From Chthonomonas sp. UBA2017 (GTDB taxonomy: Bacteria; Armatimonadota; Fimbriimonadia; Fimbriimonadales; Fimbriimonadaceae), in contig DDCB01000046.1 in NCBI GenBank assembly GCA_002335425.1, positions 8,155 to 14,570 of the forward strand: 6,416 nucleotides of DNA, given 5' to 3'. The position numbers and the translations under genes are program-made. The notes beneath the pieces were generated by a model. That model was not told where the DNA came from, ran no database searches, and saw only the letters and a list, made by a program, of their open reading frames with translations. Shown here in pieces: positions 1 through 6,087 of the stretch. Positions within the stretch are counted from its first letter, which is position 1; each line of letters opens with the position of its first letter.

Positions 1-908
1 ACGCTGACGAGCATGATGTTCATGATGCCGATGCCGCCGACCAGGAGCGAAAGGGCCGCGATTGCCACCAAGATAGCCCCCGCAGCGCCGACGATGCCAG
101 CAAAGACTCGCGTGATGTTTTCCGAAGAATCCACTCGGTAGATCGCTTTGTTGCCGGATTTGATCATCAAAGCTTGCCAGACTTCGTCCATGGCGGCATT
201 CATATTCGCGCCAGGCTTGGCTCGAAACAAGATGGCGTCGACTTCGCCGCGCCCGAGCCATTTCTTTTGGGCGGTGGTGATCGGAATCTGAAACGACTTC
301 GGATTGTCGCCGCCCACGTTCACTTGGGACCGCGCCACAACTCCGATGATCTCCAGGGTGATGCCCGGCGCTTGAAGGGTTTTTCCGAGCGCGGATTGAT
401 CCTTGAAGAGGCGGATTTTTAAGTCTTCGCTGATCACTGCCACGCTCGCCATTGTTTCGACATCGTCGCGATTGATCCCCCGACCCTCCAGGAGCTCGTT
501 GCGCTGAATCTCGCGAAACTGCTCATCCACACCGCGAGCCTGAACATTCTTGACTTCGACATCGCCGCTCCGCACGGTTTGATTGCCGGCTTCCCGATAG
601 CCCGATCCAGTCAGGAGACTCGGCGACCGATTCATGATGAACTCGATGTCTTCGGTCTTCAGGCCGCTGATGCTGCCGGTGGTTTCGCCTCGCTCGATGC
701 GAGTGAACGGATCATAGTAGGCAAAGATCGTGTCTGACCCGAGCGACGCGAATTGTGAGTTGATAAAGCTCTTGAATCCTTGGCTGACCATCACGATGAG
801 GGTCACGCTCATGACGCCGATGATCACCCCGAGCATCGTAAGGAACGCCCGCAGCTTGTGGAGCCGCAACATTTCCAGCGCGATCCGGACGGATTGCAAA
901 ACGTGCAT
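1..908 (-). CDS. MacB/FtsX-type ABC transporter permease, 3' end cut by window edge
   Basis: Inner-membrane permease of a MacB-like ABC exporter, a family that drives efflux or export across the periplasm together with an adaptor and an outer-membrane channel. 302 complete codons are present. The first membrane segment lies at about residues 20-42 (RAFLTMLGVIIGVMSVTLIV), as is usual at the start of MacB permeases. It is followed by a large periplasmic domain (about 45-265) with family-like stretches such as ASVAVISEDL and LEIIGVVA. The second membrane segment begins at about residue 268 and carries the hallmark LLVGGIGIMNIMLVS. The family is usually about 400 aa, so roughly the last 100 residues with two membrane helices lie outside the window. 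There is no ATPase domain at the N-terminus, unlike E. coli MacB, so the nucleotide-binding subunit must be a separate protein. The ATG at 908 is chosen because it sits 4 bp after the adaptor stop codon and precedes the typical N-terminal amphipathic stretch; the ribosome binding site is weak. Exported substrate unknown. Confidence 0.93.
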   Translation of the reverse strand, partial: MHVLQSVRIALEMLRLHKLRAFLTMLGVIIGVMSVTLIVMVSQGFKSFINSQFASLGSDTIFAYYDPFTRIERGETTGSISGLKTEDIEFIMNRSPSLLTGSGYREAGNQTVRSGDVEVKNVQARGVDEQFREIQRNELLEGRGINRDDVETMASVAVISEDLKIRLFKDQSALGKTLQAPGITLEIIGVVARSQVNVGGDNPKSFQIPITTAQKKWLGRGEVDAILFRAKPGANMNAAMDEVWQALMIKSGNKAIYRVDSSENITRVFAGIVGAAGAILVAIAALSLLVGGIGIMNIMLVS

Positions 909-912
909 GGCT

Positions 913-2568
913 TTACTCGTCGCCGCCTGAGCCCATCTGGAAGGCCGACTTGCGCGCCGGCCCCGTGAATTCGGGTTTTCGGACGGTTTGGCCTTCTTGG
1001 ACTCCGCTCGCGATCTCGATAAAAGCGCCGCTGCTCACGCCGACCACGACCGGGGTTCGAACGGGTTTGGCTTGGGGATCGTTCGGCTTTTCAACGAGCA
1101 TCACAAACGGCCTCTCGTTTTCGTCAGAGCCCACGAACTCCAGTGGGAGCCGAAGGACTCCATTTCGGCGGACAGGCTCGACGGTGCATTTGGCGCTCAT
1201 CCCGGACTGAATGCGGGGGTCGGTGACGAGCAAAGTGACCTCGACGGCAAACTTGACGACGGGGTCGGCTCCGGTCCCTGAACTCGGGGTGGTCGCGCCG
1301 ACGGCCGAGCTCGACGGGGCGATCTTTGTCACCTTGCCAGTAAACGACTCGTTCAGAATCGCATCGATGTCGATTCTTGAGGTCATCTCGACTTTCAGCC
1401 GGGCGACGTCGATCTCGTTGATGTTGAGCTTGACGATCATGGAGGTCCGGTCTTCAATCCGCACCATCGGCGTCCCGCTGCTAAAGCTACTCAGGCTGGA
1501 GACGAGTTCCCCCTCCTCGATTAAGCGCTTGGTGACGACTCCAGCGATGGGGGCTCGAATCTCAGTCTCGGCGAGTTGGCGGCGACTGTCAGCGAGCACG
1601 CTTGAAATCTGGTCGGCGCTGGCTTGGCCTTGCCGCTGGGATTGGATTAATGCATCGACATCCTTGAGACCGGCTTCGGCCTCTCGGACCGCGATTCGGG
1701 CTGCCTCAAGTTCGCGTTGCTTGTTGCCATCGGCAAACTGCCCGGCTTGGGCTTGGTCGAGCTGGGCTTGGGCTTGGCGGACCCGTTCTTGGGCTTGTTG
1801 CCGCTCCAAAGCGTGCTCGCTTTCCAGAGTTTTCAGCTTTTGCTGGGCGGTTTCCAGGCGTCGAAGTGCCAGTTCGGCTTGCAGGTCGGCCGCCTCGACT
1901 TCGCGTTGGGCCACGTACCCCTTGGCGAGCAAGCTCCGCTGGCGCACCGCTTCTATTTGGGCATTCTTCAGGCTGGCCTCGGCTTCGCGCACATCACTCC
2001 GGACCGACTGCGACTCGTTGGGCTGGGTCACTTCGGCGAGTTGTTGGTACTGTTGCTGGGCGGCCGCGAGTCCGGCGGCGGCTTGTTGGATTGTCGACCG
2101 GGTCAGTCGAGGCTGGGCCCGGAGCTCTTGTTCGAGGTCGCGCACTCGCAGACGCGCTTTGGCAAGGGCGGTTTGGGCCGTGATTCGTCGCTGGCTGATC
2201 TCAATACGGCTTCGAGCGACGGAGCTTTGGGCCCCTCGAAGTTGCGCCTCGCTTTGCCGGACCTGAAGGAGGGTCTCTTGCGGGTCGATGATCGCAATCA
2301 ACTGGCCGGCGGAAACGCGATCGCCTTCTTGAACGAAGATCTGCTTGACCCTTCCTGCGACGCGGCTTTTCACTTCAACGGCTTTTTTCGCGTCGATCGT
2401 CCCAGTTTCGATGACTTGTTGAACCAGGTCACCTCGGGTCACTTGGACGAGGTTGGGGTCCGGGCCGGACTTCTTTCGATTTTGGGCTTGCAGGCCCTGG
2501 ATGGCAAAGTAGCCCAACCCACACAGCCCGATGAGCACCACAAACACGATCCAAGTGACTTTCTTCAT
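913..2568 (-). CDS. HlyD/MacA-type periplasmic adaptor (membrane fusion) protein of an ABC exporter
   Basis: Adaptor subunit that links an inner-membrane transporter to an outer-membrane channel. The 551-aa product starts with a membrane anchor (about residues 5-25, rich in V, I, L and G). Then come the first half of the lipoyl/barrel-sandwich domain (about 64-98, AGRVKQIFVQEGDRVSAGQL), a very long Ala/Gln/Arg/Glu-rich coiled-coil region (about 100-335), and the second half-motif (about 336-372, ETEIRAPIAGVVTKRLIEEG). A beta-barrel (about 373-465) and a membrane-proximal C-terminal domain (about 466-530) follow. A conserved-looking LLAKGYVAQREVEAA stretch sits at about 213-227. MacA-like adaptors are usually about 370-420 aa; the extra length here is mostly coiled coil. 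The ATG at 2568 is supported by the anchor right after it and by a modest GGTGG purine run just upstream. It is the first gene of an operon with the permease, 4 bp apart. Family is clear; the partner channel and substrate are not known. Confidence 0.94.
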   Translation of the reverse strand: MKKVTWIVFVVLIGLCGLGYFAIQGLQAQNRKKSGPDPNLVQVTRGDLVQQVIETGTIDAKKAVEVKSRVAGRVKQIFVQEGDRVSAGQLIAIIDPQETLLQVRQSEAQLRGAQSSVARSRIEISQRRITAQTALAKARLRVRDLEQELRAQPRLTRSTIQQAAAGLAAAQQQYQQLAEVTQPNESQSVRSDVREAEASLKNAQIEAVRQRSLLAKGYVAQREVEAADLQAELALRRLETAQQKLKTLESEHALERQQAQERVRQAQAQLDQAQAGQFADGNKQRELEAARIAVREAEAGLKDVDALIQSQRQGQASADQISSVLADSRRQLAETEIRAPIAGVVTKRLIEEGELVSSLSSFSSGTPMVRIEDRTSMIVKLNINEIDVARLKVEMTSRIDIDAILNESFTGKVTKIAPSSSAVGATTPSSGTGADPVVKFAVEVTLLVTDPRIQSGMSAKCTVEPVRRNGVLRLPLEFVGSDENERPFVMLVEKPNDPQAKPVRTPVVVGVSSGAFIEIASGVQEGQTVRKPEFTGPARKSAFQMGSGGDE

Positions 2569-2727
2569 GACCCCACCAGAAACTTACAGACGCGGGCACC
2601 CGGGAATAGGTCCTTTGGCCCGGCTCTTTTTGAAACGAGAGAACTCGATGGGTTGTGTCAGCGGGGTCCGATGGAGTATCCTCTCGTTTTGCCTCTGACC
2701 GAGGCGTGGACCGAGTACGAACAGCTT
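2569..2727. promoter_or_regulatory. Divergent intergenic region between the exporter operon and rpsD
   Basis: 159 bp with no gene, which must hold the promoters of both flanking units. For rpsD (plus strand) the best candidate I see is TTGTGT at 2653-2658 and TATCCT at 2677-2682 with an 18-bp spacer. It would start transcription near 2689 and leave a leader of about 40 nt before the ATG at 2728. For the exporter operon I see only a weak TAAGTT (minus strand, 2586-2581) without a good -35 element. A small perfect hairpin, CGAG-AGAA-CTCG, lies at 2636-2647. The promoter calls are by eye and weak. Confidence 0.3.
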
Positions 2728-3336
2728 ATGGCGACTTATCGAGGAAGAAAAACAGACATTTGCCGCAAGGTCGGCTTTAACATCTGGGGCAAGACGAAGT
2801 GCCCGAGCAGCAAGCGGCCTTATCCTTTGGGTCAACATGGCCCGCAACGCCGCGACAAGCGAATGTCCGAGTACGGCGAGCAACTTTTGGCCAAGCAGGT
2901 CATTCGTCGCCACTACGGGATGCTGGAAAAGCAGTTTCGGCGAAGCTTTGAAAAGGCTCAGCGAATGCACGGCAACACGAGCTTGAACTTCCTGCGGCTA
3001 CTCGAACTCCGGCTCCAGACCGTCGTTTTCCGAATGGGCTGGGCCAATTCGATCTACCAAGCCCGCCAAGTTGTGTCGCATGGCCATGTCTATGTGAACG
3101 GCAATCCGGTCAACATCGCGAGCTATCGGCTCAAAGTCGGCGACATCGTCGAGGTCCGAGACCGAGATTCCAGCCGGGGCATTGCCAAGCGCAACCACTA
3201 CGAAGGGGCGCCGGTTCCGGTCTACATCGAGCCAGATATCCAAAATTTCCGTGGCAAGATCATTGCCCTCCCTGAGCGGGAAGACTTTCCGAAGTTCTTC
3301 GAAGAGCAAAAGGTCGTCGAATTCTACGCCCGCTAA
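2728..3336 (+). CDS. rpsD: 30S ribosomal protein S4
   Basis: Primary 16S rRNA-binding protein of the small ribosomal subunit, which nucleates assembly of the 30S body and in many bacteria represses its own operon. The 202-aa product matches the usual S4 length. It starts MATYRGRK like the classical MARYxGP start, has the N-terminal rRNA-binding stretch (about 44-75, with SEYGEQLLAKQ and YGMLEKQF), then the S4 RNA-binding domain (about 92-145, ELRLQTVVFRMGWA and QARQVVSHGHVYVNG). It ends in the typical EFYAR. Two cysteines, C12 and C25, sit where zinc-binding S4 proteins carry four; the other two are absent. The ATG at 2728 is chosen by family alignment; an in-frame ATG at 2671 would add 19 residues. 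No strong ribosome binding site is visible. The gene stands alone, without rpsM, rpsK or rpoA beside it, and is followed by its own terminator. Confidence 0.97.
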   Translation: MATYRGRKTDICRKVGFNIWGKTKCPSSKRPYPLGQHGPQRRDKRMSEYGEQLLAKQVIRRHYGMLEKQFRRSFEKAQRMHGNTSLNFLRLLELRLQTVVFRMGWANSIYQARQVVSHGHVYVNGNPVNIASYRLKVGDIVEVRDRDSSRGIAKRNHYEGAPVPVYIEPDIQNFRGKIIALPEREDFPKFFEEQKVVEFYAR

Positions 3337-3359
3337 TCTGACTCACCTCTCTCGGTCGA

Positions 3360-3392
3360 CGCCCGGTCCTTTGTGCCCGGGCGTTTCTTTTT
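3360..3392 (+). terminator. Intrinsic terminator after rpsD
   Basis: A perfect 7-bp GC-only stem, CGCCCGG (3360-3366) with CCGGGCG (3377-3383), around a 10-nt loop, followed directly by TTTCTTTTT (3384-3392). It lies 23 bp after the rpsD stop codon and before the convergent oxidoreductase gene. The T-tract is only on the plus-strand side, so it should stop rpsD transcription rather than the opposing operon. Confidence 0.9.
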
Positions 3393-3415
3393 GGGAGACC
3401 GAGATCGCAGCCCGC

Positions 3416-4483
3416 TCAATCGAGCTGCACGGCGACTTCTCGGCCCGACTCCGCGCTCGCGTACATCGCGTCAAAGATCGCGTTCAAAATCCAGCCGTGC
3501 TCGCCGGGCACCGGTGAAGGGTCACCGTTGTGAATCGCCCGGATGAACGCCTGGACTTCAGCCGTGTGCGCGCTCTCGACCTTTGGCAAATGCGGCGGGG
3601 TCATGTTGAAAAACTGACCCTCGACCTCGGTAAAGATTCGAACTGGATCGTCCCCGGAATTCTTGACGATGGCTCCGGCGCGTGTGCCGAAGAGCTGGGT
3701 CTGAAACGGATCGCCCTCCATATTCGCCATAAAAGAGCTCTCTAAAGTAACGCATGCCCCATTCTCAAACCGGATGAAGCCAACGGCGAAGTCTTCGACG
3801 GTGAACTTCGTCGGGTCATAGGGGCCCCAGAAATTGGTTAACTTCGGATTCTTGGCGAGCAGGTCCCAGCATCCAGCGCTCGCCACAACGGGCTTCGGAT
3901 AGCCCATCAGATAGAGCGTCAGGTCGAGAATATGGACGCCAATGTCGATCAGCGGCCCGCCCCCTTGGAGCTCTTTGTTCGTGAACACCCCCCAGTGAGG
4001 CACGCCCCGTCGACGGAGCGCGTGGGCGCGAGCATAGTAGATTTCGCCCATGCCGCCCGAGTCGATGAACTGCCGCATAAAGCGGCCGGACGACCCGAAC
4101 CGCATCTGCAAGGCCACCTGCAAGATTTTTCCGGATTCGCGAGCGGCCTGGACCATCTGACGGGCCTCGGCTGCGTTCATCGCGAGGGGCTTTTCACACA
4201 GGACGTGCTTGCCAGCCCGAAGGAAAGCGACCGTCGGGTCAAGATGAAATCGGTTCGGCGTCGTCACCGAGACGGCGTCAATCTCGGGATCGTCCACCAA
4301 GTCGCGAAAATAGGTCGTGGTTCGGGAGATTTCCCAGCGGCGGGAGGCTTGGGCCAAGACTTCAGGCTGAGTGTCGCATAAAGCCACGACCTCACACTCT
4401 TCAGGAATCGACCGGTAACCCGGCAGGTGACAGACGTTGGCGATTTCGCCCGTGCCGATGATGGCGATCTTAAGCTTTTTCAT
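3416..4483 (-). CDS. Gfo/Idh/MocA-family NAD(P)-dependent oxidoreductase
   Basis: Cytosolic oxidoreductase of the glucose-fructose oxidoreductase / inositol dehydrogenase family, which oxidises or reduces sugars, inositols and related polyols using NAD(P). The 355-aa product begins MKKLKIAIIGTGEIA, a Rossmann fold with the GxGxxA dinucleotide loop at residues 10-15 and an acidic D37 after the second strand (VVALCDTQPE). The family's EKPL motif is at 97-100, with catalytic-type K98. The C-terminal domain holds GGGPLIDIGVHILDLTLYLMG-type catalytic residues D180 and H184 (about 174-194). Length is typical. No signal peptide is present. The ATG at 4483 fits the Rossmann start exactly; an in-frame start at 4558 would add 25 unconserved residues. 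The start lies inside the end of the terC gene (14-bp overlap, different frame) and has no clear ribosome binding site, so translation is probably coupled to terC. The substrate cannot be read from sequence. Confidence 0.93.
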   Translation of the reverse strand: MKKLKIAIIGTGEIANVCHLPGYRSIPEECEVVALCDTQPEVLAQASRRWEISRTTTYFRDLVDDPEIDAVSVTTPNRFHLDPTVAFLRAGKHVLCEKPLAMNAAEARQMVQAARESGKILQVALQMRFGSSGRFMRQFIDSGGMGEIYYARAHALRRRGVPHWGVFTNKELQGGGPLIDIGVHILDLTLYLMGYPKPVVASAGCWDLLAKNPKLTNFWGPYDPTKFTVEDFAVGFIRFENGACVTLESSFMANMEGDPFQTQLFGTRAGAIVKNSGDDPVRIFTEVEGQFFNMTPPHLPKVESAHTAEVQAFIRAIHNGDPSPVPGEHGWILNAIFDAMYASAESGREVAVQLD

Positions 4484-5237
4484 GGGTGTCTTGTGTGGGG
4501 GCAGTGGAGGTCTCTTCGAGAGAAGCGACCGGATGTCGGGATGCGTAGAAAATCCCACCGACGAGGATCAAACCGAGGACCGACCAAAAGATCACAGGCG
4601 GCATCTCGGGGATTGTCCAGCCAAGATCGCGCCCTCCGGCTTCAGCGGTCCGGACGTAATTGTGGCCCGACAAAAAGGTGAGCTTGACCGCGACCCATCC
4701 GATCAGAACATACGCCATGTGGTCCAAGGCAGGGAACCGGAAGAGGAGCTTGACAATCGCTCCGGCGGCAAATCGGAGCGCGATGACCCCGATCAAAGCC
4801 CCCACATAGACCACCCAGATTTTGTCCGCTTGGCCTCGAATAAGGGCGACGCCGGCCAAGACGGAGTCGATGGCAAAGGCGATGTCGGTCAGTTCAACGG
4901 CCAGCACCGTCTGCCAAAAACCGAGCCCTTTGGGCTTGACTTCAGAGTCCCGCGAAAGGTGGAAAAAGTGCTTGAACGGCAAAAACGCCAAGTAGAGCGC
5001 TCCGATGGCTTGGAGCCACCAGAGTTGCATCACTTGCTTGGCGAGCAGGATCGCAACGAAGCGAAAAATAAAGGCTCCGCCCAGACCATAGAGGAGTGCC
5101 TTTTTCTGCAGGTCAGCCCGAAGGTGCTTGACCATGATCGCCAGCACCAAAGCGTTGTCCGCCGAAAGGAGGACCTCCATCACCGTAAGCAGGCCGACGA
5201 CGGCCAGATCGCCCCAAACAAAGGTCTGGCCTAGCAA
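4470..5237 (-). CDS. TerC/Alx-family integral membrane protein, probable metal-ion (Mn) exporter
   Basis: Multi-spanning inner-membrane protein of the TerC family, several members of which (Alx, YkoY/YceF types) export manganese or supply it to secreted metalloproteins. The 255-aa product has about seven hydrophobic segments. Both family signatures are present: E21 with SADNALVLA (25-33) and ELTDIAFAIDSVLAG (115-129). Together they supply the acidic residues E21, D27, E115, D118 and D124 expected to bind the metal ion. A charged cytosolic loop lies at about 94-105, and the tail from about 235 is hydrophilic. Translation must begin at the TTG at 5237: an in-frame stop (TGA, 5249-5247) lies four codons upstream, and starting at a later ATG would remove the first helix and E21. 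A good ribosome binding site supports the TTG. First gene of an operon with the oxidoreductase, which it overlaps by 14 bp. Family is certain; the transported ion is inferred. Confidence 0.93.
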   Translation of the reverse strand: MLGQTFVWGDLAVVGLLTVMEVLLSADNALVLAIMVKHLRADLQKKALLYGLGGAFIFRFVAILLAKQVMQLWWLQAIGALYLAFLPFKHFFHLSRDSEVKPKGLGFWQTVLAVELTDIAFAIDSVLAGVALIRGQADKIWVVYVGALIGVIALRFAAGAIVKLLFRFPALDHMAYVLIGWVAVKLTFLSGHNYVRTAEAGGRDLGWTIPEMPPVIFWSVLGLILVGGIFYASRHPVASLEETSTAPTQDTHEKA

Positions 5238-5244
5238 CGAACGG

Positions 5245-5250
5245 CCTCAC
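5245..5250 (-). promoter_or_regulatory. Ribosome binding site deciding the TTG start of terC
   Basis: On the minus strand GTGAGG (5250-5245) stands 7 nt before the TTG at 5237. Because a stop codon is in frame just upstream, this site and the TTG are the only arrangement that keeps the first transmembrane helix. Confidence 0.75.
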
Positions 5251-5321
5251 CCAACGGATTGCGCCTCCCCGCCTCCATCTGCCAAAATTGAACCCAGCGC
5301 ATATTGCGTCCTCTTTTATTC

Positions 5322-5327
5322 GAGGTG
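5322..5327 (+). promoter_or_regulatory. Ribosome binding site of the fmdB-type gene
   Basis: GAGGTG ends 5 nt before the ATG at 5333. It supports the start that gives the canonical MPTYVYEC N-terminus over an in-frame upstream ATG at 5288. Confidence 0.75.
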
Positions 5328-5332
5328 AACGG

Positions 5333-5602
5333 ATGCCAACCTACGTCTACGAATGCAAATCGTGTGAAAAAGTCTTCGAAATCGAACAGCGGATCACCGA
5401 AGAGCCCTTGAAAGACTGCGGCTGCGGAGCCCAAGGCTTGGTGAGGCGACTCATTCAGCCCGTCGGTGTGATGTTCAAGGGGTCCGGATTCCACGTGAAC
5501 GATTACTCGGGCTCGGCGAGTCCCGCGTCCGCCGAGACGAGTTGCCCCACGCCCGAAGTTTGTGGCCCCGAAGGTTGCGCCGCTCGCAAAGACCCGACCT
5601 AG
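5333..5602 (+). CDS. FmdB-family zinc-ribbon regulatory-type protein
   Basis: Small 89-aa protein of the FmdB (CxxC_CxxC_SSSS) family. The name comes from a putative regulator of formamidase/amidase genes, but most members have no known role. The start MPTYVYECKSCEKVFE is diagnostic, with the first zinc knuckle at C8 and C11. The second knuckle is C29-G-C31, that is CxC rather than the usual CxxC. Next comes the family's LVRRLIQPVGVMFKGSGFHVNDY (about 36-58), ending the conserved domain at its usual place. The tail (59-89) is Ser/Ala/Pro-rich and adds three cysteines (C71, C77, C82). Start at 5333 is supported by a good ribosome binding site and by family alignment. It heads a plus-strand run with the unknown gene 74 bp downstream. 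Family is clear; function is not. Confidence 0.92.
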   Translation: MPTYVYECKSCEKVFEIEQRITEEPLKDCGCGAQGLVRRLIQPVGVMFKGSGFHVNDYSGSASPASAETSCPTPEVCGPEGCAARKDPT

Positions 5603-5640
5603 CCACGAAAAACCTCGTACCTTTGCCATCCGAAGGCTTG

Positions 5641-5668
5641 CCAGCCGTAGGGAATACCGCTGGTGAGG
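5641..5668 (+). promoter_or_regulatory. Hairpin overlapping the ribosome binding site of the unknown gene
   Basis: CCAGC (5641-5645) pairs with GCTGG (5659-5663) and, inside a C-C mismatch, GTA (5647-5649) pairs with TAC (5655-5657) around a GGGAA loop. The last two bases of the stem are the first two of the likely ribosome binding site GGTGAGG (5662-5668), which is 8 nt from the ATG at 5677. The ribosome binding site is well supported; a regulatory role for the short hairpin is speculative. Confidence 0.4.
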
Positions 5669-5676
5669 GCACGAGG

Positions 5677-6015
5677 ATGAAGACAACTCAATGGCTAGAA
5701 GAGATCATCGAATCGCGATATCAATCGGTCGCGGTCCGCGTTAGTGAAAAGTTCTTAAGCGAGCGTCGCACCGAGAACCGGGCGATCTGGGAAGACGCAA
5801 AGAACTGGAAGTTCGGGCACTACTTCGGGCGTGACGACACCCGGCTTTGGGTGCCGCGCCGTCGGCGCACGGGCGAGCCCGACCCGAACCAAAACGTCAT
5901 CAATTTCGCACATCCGCTCGGCCAAAAGGCTTTTCGGATTCTCGCTTTGGGCTATGGGATCGCGGCGATCGCCGTGGTGACCGTGGGGGCGATCGCTTTC
6001 GGAGCGCGCTGGTAA
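5677..6015 (+). CDS. Unrecognised protein with one C-terminal membrane segment
   Basis: I do not recognise this 112-aa protein. Residues 1-85 are hydrophilic and rich in charged and aromatic residues (W6, W38, W44, F46, Y49, F50, W58). A basic cluster, PRRRRTGEPDPNQN, lies at 60-73. A single strongly hydrophobic segment follows at about 88-109 (ILALGYGIAAIAVVTVGAIA), with only a few residues after it (FGARW). K84 and R87 just before the segment, plus the basic cluster, predict an N-terminus in the cytoplasm, that is a tail-anchored inner-membrane protein. There is no signal peptide. The ATG at 5677 is chosen because GGTGAGG lies 8 nt upstream; a start at 5542 would overlap the fmdB gene by 61 bp and add an Arg/Pro-rich stretch that looks noncoding. 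Reading frame, spacing and ribosome binding site all argue for a real gene. Confidence 0.8.
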   Translation: MKTTQWLEEIIESRYQSVAVRVSEKFLSERRTENRAIWEDAKNWKFGHYFGRDDTRLWVPRRRRTGEPDPNQNVINFAHPLGQKAFRILALGYGIAAIAVVTVGAIAFGARW

Positions 6016-6050
6016 CGCGACCCGAATTCTGGGGAGAGTGGGCATCTGAG

Positions 6051-6087
6051 GGGTGCCGGCGTTGGGGCCGGTGCCCTTCGGTTTTGG
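6051..6087 (+). terminator. Possible terminator hairpin between the unknown gene and apt
   Basis: GGGTGCCGGC (6051-6060) can pair with GCCGGTGCCC (6067-6076) over 10 bp, including two G-U pairs, around a 6-nt loop. Only a broken T-tract follows (TTCGGTTTTGG, 6077-6087). The stem is strong; the weak T-run makes its termination efficiency doubtful. Confidence 0.45.

Larger units (their letters stand above)
5238..5332. promoter_or_regulatory. Divergent intergenic region between terC and fmdB
   Basis: 95 bp carrying the promoters of two divergent units. On the minus strand, TTCACC (5329-5324) and CAATAT (5306-5301) with a 17-bp spacer could serve terC, with a leader of about 55 nt. On the plus strand, TTGCGC (5259-5264) and CAAAAT (5283-5288) with an 18-bp spacer could serve fmdB. 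All four boxes are imperfect matches made by eye. Confidence 0.25.

Noticed and set aside
1211..2266. 351-codon plus-strand frame opposite the adaptor gene
   Set aside because: Its translation is low-complexity Ser/Ala/Arg/Trp, without domains, and mirrors the repetitive coiled-coil codons of the real gene on the other strand.
1717..2727. Long open frame on the plus strand that runs into rpsD, as if S4 had a 337-residue N-terminal extension
   Set aside because: It is exactly antisense to the adaptor gene, has no S4-like or other recognisable sequence before 2728, and reflects the absence of stop codons opposite GC-rich, Gln/Ala/Glu-rich coiled-coil coding sequence.
2671..2727. Upstream rpsD start at ATG 2671
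   Set aside because: It would add 19 residues not found in S4 proteins, and the best candidate promoter -10 box (2677-2682) would lie inside it.
3360..3392. Bidirectional terminator serving the oxidoreductase operon as well
   Set aside because: The hairpin is symmetric, but the minus-strand side lacks a T-tract after the stem, so only termination of rpsD is supported.
4437..5234. 265-codon plus-strand frame opposite terC
   Set aside because: terC is an unmistakable membrane-protein family on the minus strand; the antisense translation is charged, featureless and has no supported start.
5238..5332. A yybP-ykoY manganese riboswitch upstream of terC
   Set aside because: TerC-family genes are often controlled by this riboswitch, and GGGGAG plus GCGCAA occur in the leader, but the spacing and paired elements I would expect are not evident and the leader is short. 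A covariance-model search with Rfam RF00080 on the minus strand would decide; a significant hit would reverse this.
5231..5686. 151-codon minus-strand frame opposite fmdB
   Set aside because: fmdB has diagnostic motifs and a ribosome binding site on the plus strand; the antisense product resembles no protein and would overlap the divergent promoter region.
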